Shown here: piece by piece, positions 43,603 through 55,591 of the stretch | Layout of the letters: every line of letters starts with the position of its first letter | Numbering within the stretch: position 1 is the stretch's first letter | NCBI GenBank assembly: GCA_015039365.1 | Contig: WION01000064.1 | Location: forward strand, 1-64,000 | From: Amanita rubescens | Taxonomy: Eukaryota > Basidiomycota > Agaricomycetes > Agaricales > Amanitaceae | DNA length: 64,000 nucleotides | Direction of reading: 5' to 3' | Program-made: the position numbers and the translations under genes | Notes under the pieces: model-generated | Database searches by the model: none | Seen by the model: only the letters and a program-made list of their open reading frames with translations | Told to the model about the DNA's origin: nothing

Positions 43603-44473
43603 ATGAAGTTCTCATCATCATCGAGGCCCTCTCGGCCACCTCTACTTGACAAGTCACCTCTCCTGATAAAAGATGACATCAACCGACATACTTTCAGCAT
43701 CCGTTCTATTTACTCTCTCGAACTCAGGAAGGAAAGAGAGGAGCCTGCCAAGCACGAGTTTATCATCCTCGAAATGACCGATATGCACACACGCTTTCGC
43801 ATCGAACGGCGTCCATCGGAAGGAACGAATATCAACGCCAAGTCGAAAGGGTGCGAGGCAAGGGATACCCTTACCCCCCTCGACGCCCAGGATTACGAGA
43901 GTCTCTGCAGGCTCACAGATCGCAAGATTAATCTGTGTTTTACCGGTAGAATACATCCTGACTTAACTACCGTTTTTGCATTTTGCAATGTCATCCGCAA
44001 GGACTCTGACACCAAGATATACTCGTTGGCGCAGTTCAACTGTTACTTCCTTGCACGCACTCTCACGCTACTCGTTGCCCGCCATTTCCTCCTACACCAA
44101 TATTGTCACGTTCACAGATTACAGATAAACGACTTTGGCAGCCTTCCGGGACCTGAGATTGATGCCATCCTGGACGAAGCGATGAAGAAAATGCCAACCT
44201 GGGAGCGTCCGATAAGCTTTACCCTCATTCATTCGAAAGTAAGGATATATTACTATAGCGCTAATTAACCAGCGATTGATTTATTATCATTTTTTCCAGA
44301 TAAGGGATGATCCCACTCACAAGGATCTTCGACAGTATATACTCGAAAAGAACAAAAGTCACTCCAAGAAGGTTAGTAAGTTGGGCGGGAAGGGGGATCT
44401 GGTGTTTAAAATCTTGGACGATAAAATGGAGGAGATATGGTGCCGTATGTGTTCCAATGAATCAGAACAATGA
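43603..44473 (+). CDS. Conserved 269-residue protein of unknown function, U269 copy 1
   Basis: Two exons (43603-44238, 44300-44473) encode 269 residues. I recognise no characterised domain. A beta-rich N-terminal half (HEFIILEMTD, TRFRIERRP) is followed by a hydrophobic segment at about 141-168 containing FNCYFLARTLTLL and ARHFLLHQYC, likely a buried or membrane-associated helix pair. A conserved TWERPISF precedes the intron. A basic C-terminus (KSHSKKVSKLGGKGDL) ends in a Cys pair. The copy at 51237-52105 has the same length, intron site and key motifs. Preservation of both frames and of the splice site suggests a working gene. It sits between a GTPase and a palmitoyltransferase; its Cys-rich hydrophobic part could be a palmitoylation target, which is a guess. 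Confidence 0.7.
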
Positions 44474-45811
44474 CAGCCATTATACCTACGACAGAACATC
44501 ATACAAATCACATTTACTTATTGTTGTATATTAGACTAGGAGCTACGCATACTTGAATTGGTCTTCCAGTTGTCGCGTGGATTTCGTCGGAGATAAAATA
44601 CCCTTTCAGTCCTCGTCCCACATTCCCGGGACAAGTCAACATAACGGTATTGAGGCAGACCATCACGCATTCTCCATTTCCTCCTATGCATATATCACTA
44701 AGAAACGATTTCGGCAACCTTCCAGAATCTGAGATTGACGTCGTGGTGTGTCCCTGAGGTGACGATATTCATTGGGTTCGACCTAGACCTGGTGAGATTA
44801 AAATGAACAAAAAACACCGCACGATGGTGGGTGGGAACGGAGTCGCAGTGTATGATAATTTGGATAGGAAGGAGGAAATATAACGCCGCACGTATCCCAA
44901 CCTGCCTTGACAAATAATGGGCTCGCGCCTCCTAGGCGAGCAAAATAGAGATGTAAATTTGAGATTCGAGTAGTACGGTTCGCGATCCATGGCAATGGTT
45001 GGCTCATACCATGTTCGAGCATCCGAGCGTTAGCAGTGAGAGCCCGAACGCCATATTTTGTCCGGCCTATCGCTAGGGCGGCCATCAATGACTTTGATAC
45101 CAGAAGACCCAAACCGCTCGTGAACAGAAAGGTGTTTCGGGCAGGTGCGTTCTTGCAACTTAGCCAAGCCCTCACGCGGCTTATTATCCTTGCTTGCCGT
45201 AGCGGATCGGAAAGAAGAAAGAAAACGAATCCCCTGTCACTGAAGCGGCATGACGCGTTTCACTTTGTACATGTTTACATCGGCAAACGCCGCCACCTTA
45301 CGTTGCAGTAAGCGCCTTCATCGGCAGTCTTGTATGCAGTCACAGTGGTTGTGCCACGGCCCTAAGACAATGCCGCATGGGTAACTACGCAACCAGCTTC
45401 ATTAGTCGACAAAGCTGTAATCTCTTGACAGAGAAGACGACGCCACGCCACCATCGTAAGATAGGCATACCTCGAAATAGCTTTCTGATCTTCTGACATT
45501 GACCCATGCGCAGATGTCCGAACAACCCTCCAAATCGGTCTCATTCAACCTTTCCGCTTCCAACTACAATGGTACTTACCTGCCATACTAAGGTGTCAGG
45601 TCCTATCTCACTTTCTGGACCGAAGCATTAAGTTCCACGGACGGCGGTGCTGGTCAATCACTTAGCCCATTGGAGTTCTGTACTTCGAATTCGCACGTTC
45701 TTATTACGGAAGTTCTAATGTGACTCGGGCATCCAATTGCCATGCGACCAACACCAGCTCTTTGTGCTGAGCGCCAGCCTCCGATCCTCTCCTGACATCA
45801 TTTTCGCGTCA
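44474..45811. other. Spacer between U269 and PFA4 (unit 1) with exon remnant
   Basis: 44698-44740 resembles an inner piece of U269 exon 1 (near 44126-44165), a short decayed duplicate. The minus frame 44798-45175 and a small plus frame starting with MSEQPSKSVSFNLSASNYNG (about 45514) are not recognised; the latter could be the first exon of a small gene. From about 45640 the sequence matches 59965 onward (unit 2). Confidence 0.45.
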
Positions 45812-47232
45812 ATGAGCGCACGGCGAGTCAACATCCTCTGCTTTTCGCTCTTAATCGTGGGGTACAGCTCCCAAGTCTTTATCATATGGCCTTGGTATAA
45901 CCGCACCCGATCGCTCGACATGATTAAACTATTGCTCCCTTTCAAGTGAGCAACGCTTCAACTACCCTTCCACTGTTCCTGACACCAACTACAGCTTTCT
46001 CGTCATGATGATGCTATGGAACTACGTTCTCACCATCACAACTGACCCTGGTAGCGTACCTGATGATTGGGTATGCCTCTTGTTCCAGTTATTTCGGACC
46101 CATTTATGATGCTTTCCAGAACATGACCACTTCCAAATCCGAAGAGAAGCTGCAATATTGTTGGATATGTGAGAAATATAAGCCACCACGCACTCATCAT
46201 TGCGCGACTTGCGATCGGTGAGTTCATAAGGTGCTGCTGTGTAATAGACGCGACTCATTTTTTAAGATGTGTCCTGCGTATGGGTGAGGTCGTCGTCTCT
46301 TTTCTCCGAATACCAATTCATATCGGCAAGATCATCATTGCCTGTGGTTGAACTGCTGCGTTGGACACTTTAATTACGGCCATTACACGCGGTTCTTCTT
46401 CTATGCAAATCTTACTTGTGTATACCACCTTGCAATGGTCTCCAAGTGCATGCTAAATAGCCACCAATTATACAATTCGGTAGATTAGGTTTCTTTCTCA
46501 AACAGAGGCCGGAGCTAATTTCTAATGCACCAGGAAAGAGGGCTGAACATGGAAGCTGCAATTATTGCGTTAAACTACTTGGGCTGCGTCTCTATCCTTT
46601 ATAACACGCTACAATACGGGTAATATTCCGATCAAGTAACGAATTTATAAATCTCACGCGTGTCAAGTACGACTCATATCCAACGGTTGCTTCGGAACAG
46701 GACAATCATCGAAAACCTACAGGAAGGCAAGTTAGCGATAGAACACAAGGTACGTTATTATTGCCCCCCTGTGTCAGCACATGCTCTCTGATCTATTGAT
46801 CCAGGAGGCGAAATTCCCATATGTAAGCTCAACGCTCCGGAAAATGATATTTCATTCGATTGGAAGTAGGATCTCGGTATGAGACGCAATATTGAATCGC
46901 TCCTTGGCCCAAGTGTCTGGCTCTGGTGGTGGTCATGCCACATCCCGGGAAATGGGCTGAGCTTTCCAATCGCTGAGGGTTCAGGTCAGTCGAACAATCT
47001 CTCCTTACACGATGTTGACACGAGCGTAGAAGAGCCGTGGCCACCCCCAGATTCGCATGGAAATGAGCACGGGATAAAAAATCAAGCGTCACGCCCAGTT
47101 AGTGAATTGGTAACTCACAACCTGGATGAACAGTATTTCGACAGAAATTATCATGATTCCGTGTCCCTGAGGCCACGAAGAGCTATGCTTTGTACTACGT
47201 CCTTCGCAACCGATGAAAATCAGGCCGATTAG
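45812..47232 (+). CDS. Pfa4-like DHHC protein S-acyltransferase, copy 1
   Basis: Nine exons (45812-45945, 45995-46070, 46120-46217, 46267-46283, 46331-46479, 46534-46619, 46668-46749, 46805-46822, 46870-47232) encode 340 residues. DHHC enzymes transfer palmitate to Cys of client proteins on ER or Golgi membranes. Two transmembrane helices precede the Cys-rich domain [30 protein letters not shown], and two follow. DPG lies after the second helix and a TTxE-like TTHIQRLL motif after the fourth. The [17 protein letters not shown] ending matches Pfa4, which in yeast acts on chitin synthase Chs3. Exon 4 has only 17 nt, and the DHHC tetrad is split by introns on its left. Leu follows DHHC where Pro is usual. 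The gene ends 62 bp before the converging G- copy 1. Confidence 0.88.
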
Positions 47233-47294
47233 AAATTTAGCTCGCAATGTTCCAATATGTATTTATTCTAATCAAAGTGCTAGGACAAGGGTGA

Positions 47295-48323
47295 TTAGCT
47301 GTGAGAAAAGACCATGTGTAGAAATTGCGCAAAAATGCTCTTTGCACGCTCGACTACAGCACCCATGGATCCCTGTCTCGATCTCCCATTGCGTGTTTGT
47401 GGATGCATGGAAGTCTGAGCGTAGTCCCGGGCCCGACCGCCGCTGTCGCCTTCCGTGCACATCTGTCTCATAATTTCGACGATATTCTCGAGCCACCTTG
47501 ACCCGTCTGGCTTCCAAGACGTATCCCGACAATGGCAGCTGATCAATTCCTGAACCAGCGTGACAGACTGGTTATACTCTTCTTCAAACATATGCTGACC
47601 GCCCTTTAAGACTTTTCCCTTCGTCGTCGTGATACAGGCATGACCAGCAAAGCGTATTCCACGTTTATTGAAATCTACGAAGTTTTCCGTCCACCAGTCT
47701 TCCATGTTGTCCTCATTCTCCAAACCAGTGATGACAACGACGATGGGAACTTGAGATGCACATATAATTTTATGGAAGAGGTCGTAGTTGATTTTCACTA
47801 TGTCGCGGAGACGCGATCCACGGATGCAGTATACGAGAAGGCTGACGCCTTCGTATTGGAGGTTCGAGACAAGTTCCTGGAGGTTTTCGATGGCACGATT
47901 TGCACAGATACTTCCATGCTCGCCTTCGTTGAGTCCTGCGGTATCCCATAGACGGTACTTGCGAGCGCTCAATTCAACGTCATAGGGAACAGACTCGAAT
48001 GTGCACCCAACCGCAGCACTGGAGACGGCAGCACATGCGGTACCAGCGATCATGTTTATGAGAGAGCTTTTCCCGACACCCGTCTCCCCAAAAATGATAA
48101 CATTAGGAGGTTTGTCGGAGGCCTTGGGTAACGCAGGAAGTGACTTTTCTTTGGCAGCTCTGTGAGTTTCTAATTCGCGAGAGCTTCTCTCTGATACTGA
48201 ATCAAAGACGACTGTCTTCTGGTTTGGATGGTTGCTTATGGGCTCGGAGACTGCGGCGCCCGGTCCTGGATCATAACTAGAGTATCCATTTAAGCACTGT
48301 TCAACGAATACCAGACCCCACAT
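47295..48323 (-). CDS. Longer P-loop GTPase, G- copy 1
   Basis: A single exon encodes 342 residues. An N-terminal extension of about 70 residues precedes PNVIIFGETGVGKSSLINM (G1), then GCTF (G2 candidate), LWDTAGLNEGEHGS (G3) and VVVITGLENEDNMEDWW in the G4 position. The C-terminus is Arg/Ser-rich and ends in an amphipathic segment (AKSIFAQFLHMVF) without a CaaX box. The G domain clearly belongs with G+, but the two types differ in N- and C-terminal parts. Cys10 in MWGLVFVEQCLNGY could be acylated by the adjacent palmitoyltransferase; this is inference. The start at MWGL is chosen because upstream codons contain a stop, unlike in copy 2. Confidence 0.85.
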   Translation of the reverse strand: MWGLVFVEQCLNGYSSYDPGPGAAVSEPISNHPNQKTVVFDSVSERSSRELETHRAAKEKSLPALPKASDKPPNVIIFGETGVGKSSLINMIAGTACAAVSSAAVGCTFESVPYDVELSARKYRLWDTAGLNEGEHGSICANRAIENLQELVSNLQYEGVSLLVYCIRGSRLRDIVKINYDLFHKIICASQVPIVVVITGLENEDNMEDWWTENFVDFNKRGIRFAGHACITTTKGKVLKGGQHMFEEEYNQSVTLVQELISCHCRDTSWKPDGSRWLENIVEIMRQMCTEGDSGGRARDYAQTSMHPQTRNGRSRQGSMGAVVERAKSIFAQFLHMVFSHS

Positions 48324-48999
48324 ACGAACTGTGCCTTCTAGGCATCACAGGAGCAGAAGTAGCTCCACCATAGGAACCAGACACACCATCTGGCCTGAAT
48401 CATTCATTCAGGTATTGCTTTTATGATAATTAAGTCTCACACACAATGTGTTTTGACGCGACATACTCCTTCGTCTGGCGGAGTCTTGCATCTTCTGTTT
48501 CAAAGCGGTGAGTGAGGGAGGGTAACGTCGTTCCGGTTTTCAATGTAGTCAACGCACCAGTCTGTCGGTTCACCATCCCGATGTGGCGCTGTCAAAGGAA
48601 GCACTTTACGGCCGCGGAGAAGCTATTGTTATGATACTTGTTGCATGTGACAGACAAATATCACAACATTGGCACTCGTTTAGCGCACAGATTCTTCCGA
48701 ACTCTAAGTAGCATGTTCAATGTTCACTGAAACCCATTCGGCAAATATTAAGGTTCTATCATTCTAAAATAAACCATGCGAAGGGGGCAGCTCTCACCTC
48801 GGAAGACCCCTTTTTTTAGACGCGCGCCTACAGTTCGGCCTACGCCTATCCGATATCATAAATGTGCATAGCACCATTCCCAAATCGGAGTGATGGGGGT
48901 AGATGAATCTCCGTTTCTAATTTCATATCGAGTTGACGCTCCACATTAAATACAGGGTACCTTCCAATTGAAATGTAGAGCGTTGAACCTTTCCCTACG
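48324..48999. promoter_or_regulatory. Divergent promoter region between G- copy 1 and G+ copy 2
   Basis: The divergent spacer is largely the same as the one at 62737-63454 (ACACACAATGTGTTTTGACG and CTGTCGGTTCACCATC words shared). It probably holds the promoters of both GTPases. Confidence 0.55.
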
Positions 49000-49048
49000 G
49001 TGAGCGAAGATCATAATTGCCTATATTGAAGCTGAACATTACATTTAG
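49000..49048 (+). other. 49-bp 5' intron of G+ copy 2
   Basis: GTGAGC donor, GCTGAAC branch and ATTTAG acceptor directly before the ATG; near-identical to 41998-42046. Confidence 0.7.
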
Positions 49049-49852
49049 ATGGATATTCCAAACGTCATAATATTCGGAGAGACAGGAGCAGGAAAGAGCT
49101 CGCTTGTCAACTTGATCGCAGGCAAAGACGTAGCCAAAATGTCGAGTCGCGCAACCGGATGCACGTTCGAGAGCACGTGCTTTCCTGTCAATATCAGCGA
49201 GAAGAAATTCCACCTGCACGACACTGCTGGCTTGGACGAAGGTCAGGGTGGGACAATCGCAAAGCACGGTGCCATCGTGCAATGCTATGAGTTGCTGAGA
49301 AAGTTACACACCGGGGTCAACCTTCTTATATTCTGCATGCGCGCTCCGAGAATTAAAGAATCTTGCTCCCAAAACTGGAAATTGTTCTGGGATGTCATCT
49401 GCCAGAGACGCATTCCCGTCATATTGGTGATAACAGGGTTGGAGAATGAAGTAAAGATGGATGATTGGTACGCGCGGAACAAGGAACACTTCAGGGGCTA
49501 CGACATACACCCCCATGCTGTGGCATGCGTCACGGGAATACGAGGAAAGAAGATGCGCTCCGGCGACTACACATTTGGCCAGGAGTATGCAGAATCGAAG
49601 AAGAAGCTGAGGAAAGTGATACGCGAATCATATCTTGAAACGCCATGGAGAGTACCCCCCGCAGAATGGGTCTGTCAGATCCTCGAGAAATCATACACAT
49701 CGGGAAAGCGCCCTGAAGAAATAATTCGGAGCAGAGAAGCTATTGGAGGCGCGACAAAGGAGCTCGTGGCACGTTGCAAGATGACTAAAGAAGAAGCCGA
49801 TTCTCTGGCAAAGAAATTGATGGAGTTTGACTTACAGTATCTGAAAAATTGA
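49049..49852 (+). CDS. Small P-loop GTPase, AIG1/GIMAP-like, G+ copy 2
   Basis: 267 residues, one coding exon. GETGAGKS (10-17), DTAGL (58-62) and VITGLE near 130 match copy 1. Differences cluster in the part after about residue 150 (KEHFRGYDIHPHAVACV, then REAIGGATKELVARCKM), while the first 60 residues are nearly unchanged. This pattern suggests conservation of nucleotide binding with a faster-changing helical C-terminus. It is transcribed away from G- copy 1 and followed by U269 copy 2. Confidence 0.85.
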   Translation: MDIPNVIIFGETGAGKSSLVNLIAGKDVAKMSSRATGCTFESTCFPVNISEKKFHLHDTAGLDEGQGGTIAKHGAIVQCYELLRKLHTGVNLLIFCMRAPRIKESCSQNWKLFWDVICQRRIPVILVITGLENEVKMDDWYARNKEHFRGYDIHPHAVACVTGIRGKKMRSGDYTFGQEYAESKKKLRKVIRESYLETPWRVPPAEWVCQILEKSYTSGKRPEEIIRSREAIGGATKELVARCKMTKEEADSLAKKLMEFDLQYLKN

Positions 49853-51236
49853 ATGTACATCTATACCTACGTTCACTGCGATTCACGGTGAATGGCAGTG
49901 TCCCGGCGTGAATCATCGTGGATGGCATGAACGTGAACGACGGCATCACGGTCTGCCGCAACTCCTGCTATAGAACTTCAACAATGAGCGTCATCAACGG
50001 ATAAATTACTTAAAATACCTGCTGAAAAACTCCAACCATGACATGAACGAAAAGATAAAAGAAGCCAATTTCTTCAATTACTTCGCAGCCACTGGCCGGT
50101 GCCGACGACCCCAACCATGACCCCTCGACCCGCGTCCGCCGCCATGCCGTTGAGCTCTTTTCATGCGCCCCCGTCTATCAGCCTCCATCCATTCAGGTCG
50201 TATAGTGGACTAGAAAGTACTGATCTGGTCTTCGAGTTGTCGCGTCCATGCCGAATGGAGGTAAAATTTGTCGGGTTTGATCCTATCTCAGTACTAGTGG
50301 CCTGCCACCGTGGCAACAAAAGATCCATATAAGTTATGACATATCTCCATTTTGTCAACCCTGGAGGCGGCACGATATTCAATTCTTCCAACAAATATAC
50401 GAGTCTGGTGCTCTCCGGCGCGCAGCCTTTACAGCCTATACCAGCGCATAAGCGAGATGATGTGGTGCGGGAGCAAGAGCCGAGGCACTTGTCGCGAAAG
50501 TGCTGTGCACGGCACTATGTTTATTGTTGGTGATTTTCCTCCAGATCCCACCGCTTAGGATCACGAAGAGATATTGGGGTTTTGTAAGCTGCACAGCAGT
50601 GGTAGCGATCGTCACACATATGTTTTTGATACTGTATCAGACTTGAACTGGAAGGACTTATTTCTGAGTGACAAAGTCGTCTCATCACATTTATAGTAAT
50701 GGGTCCACTCTTGACCGTGCGTCGATGACGTGAACCGAACGCTACCCACTTGATGTCTGTTTTCTCAAAGTGTTACTAGATGCGACGCGCTGCACCCGCT
50801 GTTTGCTCGCGACGCAGGGCACTGAGGGCAGAGATGACAAGACTCTGGCCTAGCGTGATCTCATCTTATGTTGCTCTCTTTTCTTCAAGCTGAGTCACTT
50901 GAGTAATCGGCGCATCGAAAGGTCACTACGGGGGATATAGCAAATGGGGCATAGGGAGGGCATGAGCATAGCCTGGTACGGCTCGGAATGGCGGGAAAGT
51001 GACTTGGAGAATGGTCGGAGATGTCATCAAGCACCGCTCGCGTAGATTAGTGGGTCACATTCACACGCCGACGTTATCTTTGTTTTATATAAGTTTATGC
51101 TAGATTAGCCAAGGTACTAGTATCTAGTAAGGTGACTTGTCTTGACATTGTTAGGTGCCGAACGCTCAGGCTGTACGCTCAACATGCTTAAAGCTTCAAG
51201 CATTGCAGGCACTGCTAATAGCAACTCTCCACGGTT
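49853..51236. other. Spacer between G+ copy 2 and U269 copy 2
   Basis: No gene is supported; frames at 50099-50558 overlap on both strands without domain. It is about 640 bp longer than the matching spacer of unit 1. Confidence 0.5.
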
Positions 51237-52105
51237 ATGTCACCCCTCTCGTTATTATCGACGCCCTCTCGGCCACGTTCGCGCGACGAGTCATCGTTTC
51301 TCCTGATAACAGATGATATCTACCGACATTATTTCAGCATCCGTTCTATTCACTCTCTCGAACTCAGGAAGGAAAGAGAGGAGCCTGCCAAGCACGAGTT
51401 TATCATCCTCGAAATGACAGATAGGGACACACGCTTTCGTATCGAACGGCATCCATCAGAAGGAACGAATATTACCGCCAAGTCGAAAGGTTGCGAGGCA
51501 AAAGATATCATTACTCCTCTCGACGACCAAGATTACGAGAGTCTCTGCAGGCTCACGGATCGCAAGATTAATCTGTGTTTTACCAGTAAAACACCTCCCG
51601 ACTTATATACCGTTTTTGCTTTTTGCAATGTCATCCTCAAGGATCCCGCCGCCAAGATATACTCGTTGCCGCAGTTCAACTGTTACTTCTTTGCACGTAC
51701 TCTCACGCTACTCCTCGCCCGCCATTTCCTCCTGCACCAATACTGCCACCGCATTCACAAATCGCCGAAAAACTTTGGCCACCTTCTGGGACCTGAGATT
51801 GATGCCATCCTGGACGAAGTGATGAAGAAAATGCGAACCTGGGAGCGTCCGATAAGCTTTATCCTCGACGATTCAAGCGTAAGGATGATATTACTAAAGC
51901 TTTAAACCAGCGATTGACATATTATCATTTTTTCTAGGTAAGGGATCCCACTTACAAGGATCTTCGACAGTATAGACTCGAAATGAACAGACGTCACTCC
52001 AAGAAGGTTTCTAAGTTTTGGGGGAAGGGAGATCTGGTGTATAAAATCTTGGAAAATAAAATGGAGGAGATATGGAGCCGTACTATGCATTCCGATGAAT
52101 CATGA
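51237..52105 (+). CDS. Conserved 269-residue protein of unknown function, U269 copy 2
   Basis: Exons 51237-51878 and 51938-52105 give 269 residues, the same length as copy 1. Shared parts include HEFIILEMTDRDTRFRIER, FNCYFFARTLTLLLARHFLL and MRTWERPISF; the N-terminal 20 residues are diverged. The intron is at the same codon, with donor GTAAGG in both copies. The C-terminal Cys pair of copy 1 is replaced (WSRTMHSDES). Function unknown. Confidence 0.7.
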
Positions 52106-52470
52106 TGATGACAGCTATCTACGACAGAACGTTATATAAATTACATTTATTTATTGCTTGTATAGTAGTGTATAGTAGACTAGGAGGCGCGCATACCTTG
52201 AATTGGTCTTGGAGTTGTCGTGGGATCTCAACATCATCCACGCGAGGAAAAGTCTCAATCAGCTAAGTTAAAACAGCAGTAATGACTTGTAATCAAATTA
52301 TAGTACTTTCAGACAATGTTGATGAGTACCAGTATAGTGATCATGTCTAGACTAGGGAATTTGTAACAAAGATGGCTGAGAACCATTAATTGTGCTTTTC
52401 AAATGTTAGAAGTTAGGGAAAGCCGTATATAATGTAGCATTCAGACGCACTTCTCTCCAAATTGACTTGA
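52106..52470. other. Convergent spacer
   Basis: 3' regions of U269 copy 2 and the GH5 gene. The first 130 bp resemble the 3' flank of U269 copy 1 (44474-44600). Confidence 0.5.
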
Positions 52471-55400
52471 TTACGCTATGCGAACCCAGTAGGAGCTTAA
52501 CCAGACGAGAAGCATTGCTGCAACGACGATGGTGGTTGCAAAAATGTGCCCTCCGAAGTCCGACCACACATCGTTCACCACAAACGCCGCTCTCAACCCT
52601 GGCCTTATATCCACTTCTATCCGATGCCGCTTCCCACCCGTTCTGTCAGCTATGACTACAAACAGCGTCTGCCGCCTCTCGTCATATGCCCACCGATCTC
52701 CTTCAGACAGGCCAGCCACGTTGACCCTTCGACCACGCATGAGACGTGAAGGTATAAATATTTCCGTCTCTTGCGAGGTCAGAACGGGGTGATCTGCCAG
52801 TGGAGGGTTCGAAACCCTAAGCGATCCGCCGGACGCCTTCGCCAATTTAAGGTTAACGTTATTAAGATCAGCCTCGGGTGTCGCCCACTCGAATACAAAC
52901 TTCCCGGTCGTCACCTCATACTCAAACCTTAGCGGTATTCCCGCTGTCTTGGTCGGGTAAGGTCGCACGACCGTATCTAAGATTCGCGCTCCATTGTCAA
53001 GCGTGGGTGAGTCTTGCGTATAGTCCAGTAACACGGGAGGAAGAGCGCGTTTCCTGCTGAACCATGCAAAGTTCTCGCCGTTCCAATCGTCTCCCAGCGT
53101 GTCATCGTTGTATGGATTGTAGTTCCAGAGTCTATCGATTATTATCAGATAATGTAGTACAGTTGGAATTGACCACCTACGCGAATCCAACAAGGGCCCT
53201 GTCCAGACCCGTTAACACAGCATCCATCATACGGCTCTGCCAGCCATAGTTCTCCGATCCAAACGCCTCTCCGCCGCTTATCGAGCATGAGTTCAGGATA
53301 ATACACTTGAGACAAAACGTACTTGATGTCCATGGGAACGCCACATTCTCCAATCAAGACTGGTGTCTCTCCAAGAGACTTATAGCTCTCTTCTACTATA
53401 TTCTGAATCTGTAAACCGTAATTATCTCGCGCCCCTTTCTGTCCCCAGTAAAATGCTTGTAAAGGAAACATCCCCTATTACTATAGGTCAGTACAGACCC
53501 TTCGAAATGACGCATTACGAACCCTTGAAAGCCCTTGCACATTAACCGTGAAATCGCCGAATGCTTTCGAGAATAGAGCATTCAAGTCATACCTTCATTG
53601 CGTACTTAACGCTCAAAAGCAACTCGAACACAATCCAATACATACCAATGCGGCGCGTAGACCATATTGTCTAATCGGTGTTCTGGTGTCCATGAAGAGG
53701 GACAGAACTTTTTGATCGTTAATAAACCCTAGATCAGAGCAGTAACGCACGCGGCTCTCACCTCATTTGGTATAGGTTCCACGAAAATAATCTTGTCAGG
53801 TGAGCTCAATCTCCTAACCCTCCCTGCCCAGCGATTTAAAAACGGGTAGTAGAAATCAGTATACCAATCAGTCTATGATAACTCGTCACTCTTATGCAAC
53901 AAACGAGGTGAGAAAAGCAGGCTCTTACCGGTTTATTCGTCTCAGGGTGCCGCGTAAAGTAGTTCTCTCTCAACACGACTCCCTCGTTCTTCTTTACATC
54001 CCACCCCCACACGCCATGCATCTCCCAAGGACATTTACCAAGCGTAGGACCGTCTTCTCTCCATACCTTCCGGCTGTTGGTATTTAATAGCGTCTGCGAA
54101 GATTTCGTCGTTGGTAGAGGGTACGACCGGGTATATGTTGGTACTAAAGTTGGGTGACCTGCACCCAGTTGGAAAGATTGAAAGGCCGAAGCTAGTTGTG
54201 TCCTTCGTTAGAGGTCGTGGGGAAGGAGTGCGGTGGGACTTACGCATATGACCGAGATGGAGATCCACGTTATAATCAAACGAATGAAGAGATGCAAGAT
54301 CCATGTAGCCTCTATGTGGCTCGTTCATGACCTAGTTTTCGACACGAGACTCGTTAGCTCAACGGATCAAGTGAAAAGAATGCTGGACGCCTACCTCGAA
54401 CCCAATAACCGAATCCAAATCACCCACCGCTTCCACGAGCCTGTCGAACATATCCAAAAATGTGCCCTGCAGAAACTCCTGAATGGATACCTCCTTTCCG
54501 GCTCTGTTCTTGACCTTCAGTTTGGGTGCAAACGTGTCACCGCCCCAGAAAAGAGTTCTTTTTTGTTAAAAGGAAAAACGTCAAACTCGCGCGAAAAACT
54601 TGACAGTACAAAGAAATCACGTACGCCATCGTCGACGCTGCCAACTTGGTATATCCCGTCGGCCACAGCCCGCGTTCAGTAGGATCTGTATGTGCCCCAC
54701 CTTTCCTCACGCCATTTAACCATGCAGCTCCCGTCTCCTCTAAAGCATTTAGATCAAACCCTACATATTCGAGTGTCCACGCTGGAGCACCCGAGCCGCC
54801 GGAGTACCGCGACCAGACGTCTTGGTGCATTGAGACGAAGGCAACCATGCCGTATTGCGGTAAGAGGGAAAGAAGGGAACGGATGTAGGTCAAATACGAA
54901 TGGTCGTACTGCCCACTGTTATGTTCGGTTGGTAAGTTGGTGCGAACACTACGGAATGAACGTACGGTCCATCGTGCTCAATTGCTTCCCATGTGACGAG
55001 GAACCTTACTTTGGAATATTGTAAACAGGCAAGGAAGGAACGATAGTGATACATACAGAACGTGAGTCCCCATCTTCGTAAACGGGAAAAATGTTCGTGG
55101 GCCTCTTCAAGAGGAAAAGGACGTCCGACAAACGTCACCGACCGATGGTCGTCTGGGAATGTTTCGGGGGTGTGGTTCACGGGCCTTGAAGAACGGTGTG
55201 AAAATCTCGAAGGAAACAATAGCTCAATACTCACATTTTACAACACCCGGATAGGTTAACACCTCTCAATTGACAGACGCGTCCATAAGCGTCGATAAAA
55301 TGTCGCCCATGAACACGTATGTCGCCCGTCCATTTGTGCGCATAAGAAGATGTGCTCCCAGGCTTGTAAGATGGTAACATTGAAGGATGAAGTCTTGACT

Positions 55401-55591
55401 CCGATTCCACCTTCGGCTTTGGCTATGCACCGCAGCAGTCAAAAACAATGGTTGCCGCATTGTAAACTGCAGTTCACCTCAAATGGATCCTTCTTCAAGT
55501 CCGAGTCGGGCGTGTTTGTGGCCTTGCCATCTTGCAGAGGGTCGACGAGCACAAACGAGCTGTCTAGGTCTATGCTGGGTATCCGAGTCAT
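52471..55591 (-). CDS. GH5 glycosidase, EGCrP-type (glucosylceramidase / steryl-glucosidase family)
   Basis: Fourteen exons can be followed from Met at 55591 (MTRIPSID) to the stop at 52471, each junction GT-AG and in frame. Family marks in order: RHFIDAYGRVCQLRGVNLSG, LRRWGLTFLRFLVTWEAIEHDGPG, MHQDVWSRYSGGSGAPAW, VMNEPHRGY (acid/base Glu), LGAGHPTLVPTYTR, GVWGWD, ETPVLIGECGVPMDI (nucleophile Glu), and NPYNDDTLGDDWNGENFAWFSRK. Fungal EGCrP enzymes hydrolyse glucosylceramide or ergosteryl glucoside in membrane lipid turnover; which substrate applies cannot be read here. A hydrophobic segment near the C-terminus (IFATTIVVAAMLLVWLSSYW) predicts a tail anchor. Both catalytic Glu are present. Exons are short and many (14). 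Confidence 0.9.

Larger units (their letters stand above)
42050..48323. repeat. Duplicated gene unit 1 (G+, U269, PFA4, G-)
   Basis: The four genes recur in the same order and orientation at 49049-62736. Coding parts and short flanks match, including the 62/47-bp PFA4 to G- spacing and the divergent G-/G+ spacer. Confidence 0.85.

Noticed and set aside
44798..45175. Minus-strand frame of 125 codons in the unit 1 spacer
   Set aside because: No domain, no paralogue in unit 2 and no splice support; overlapping frames on the other strand are equally good.
47640..47951. Plus-strand frames opposite the G- GTPases (also 62023-62334)
   Set aside because: Both are antisense shadows of the GTPase genes, conserved only because the genes are paralogous.
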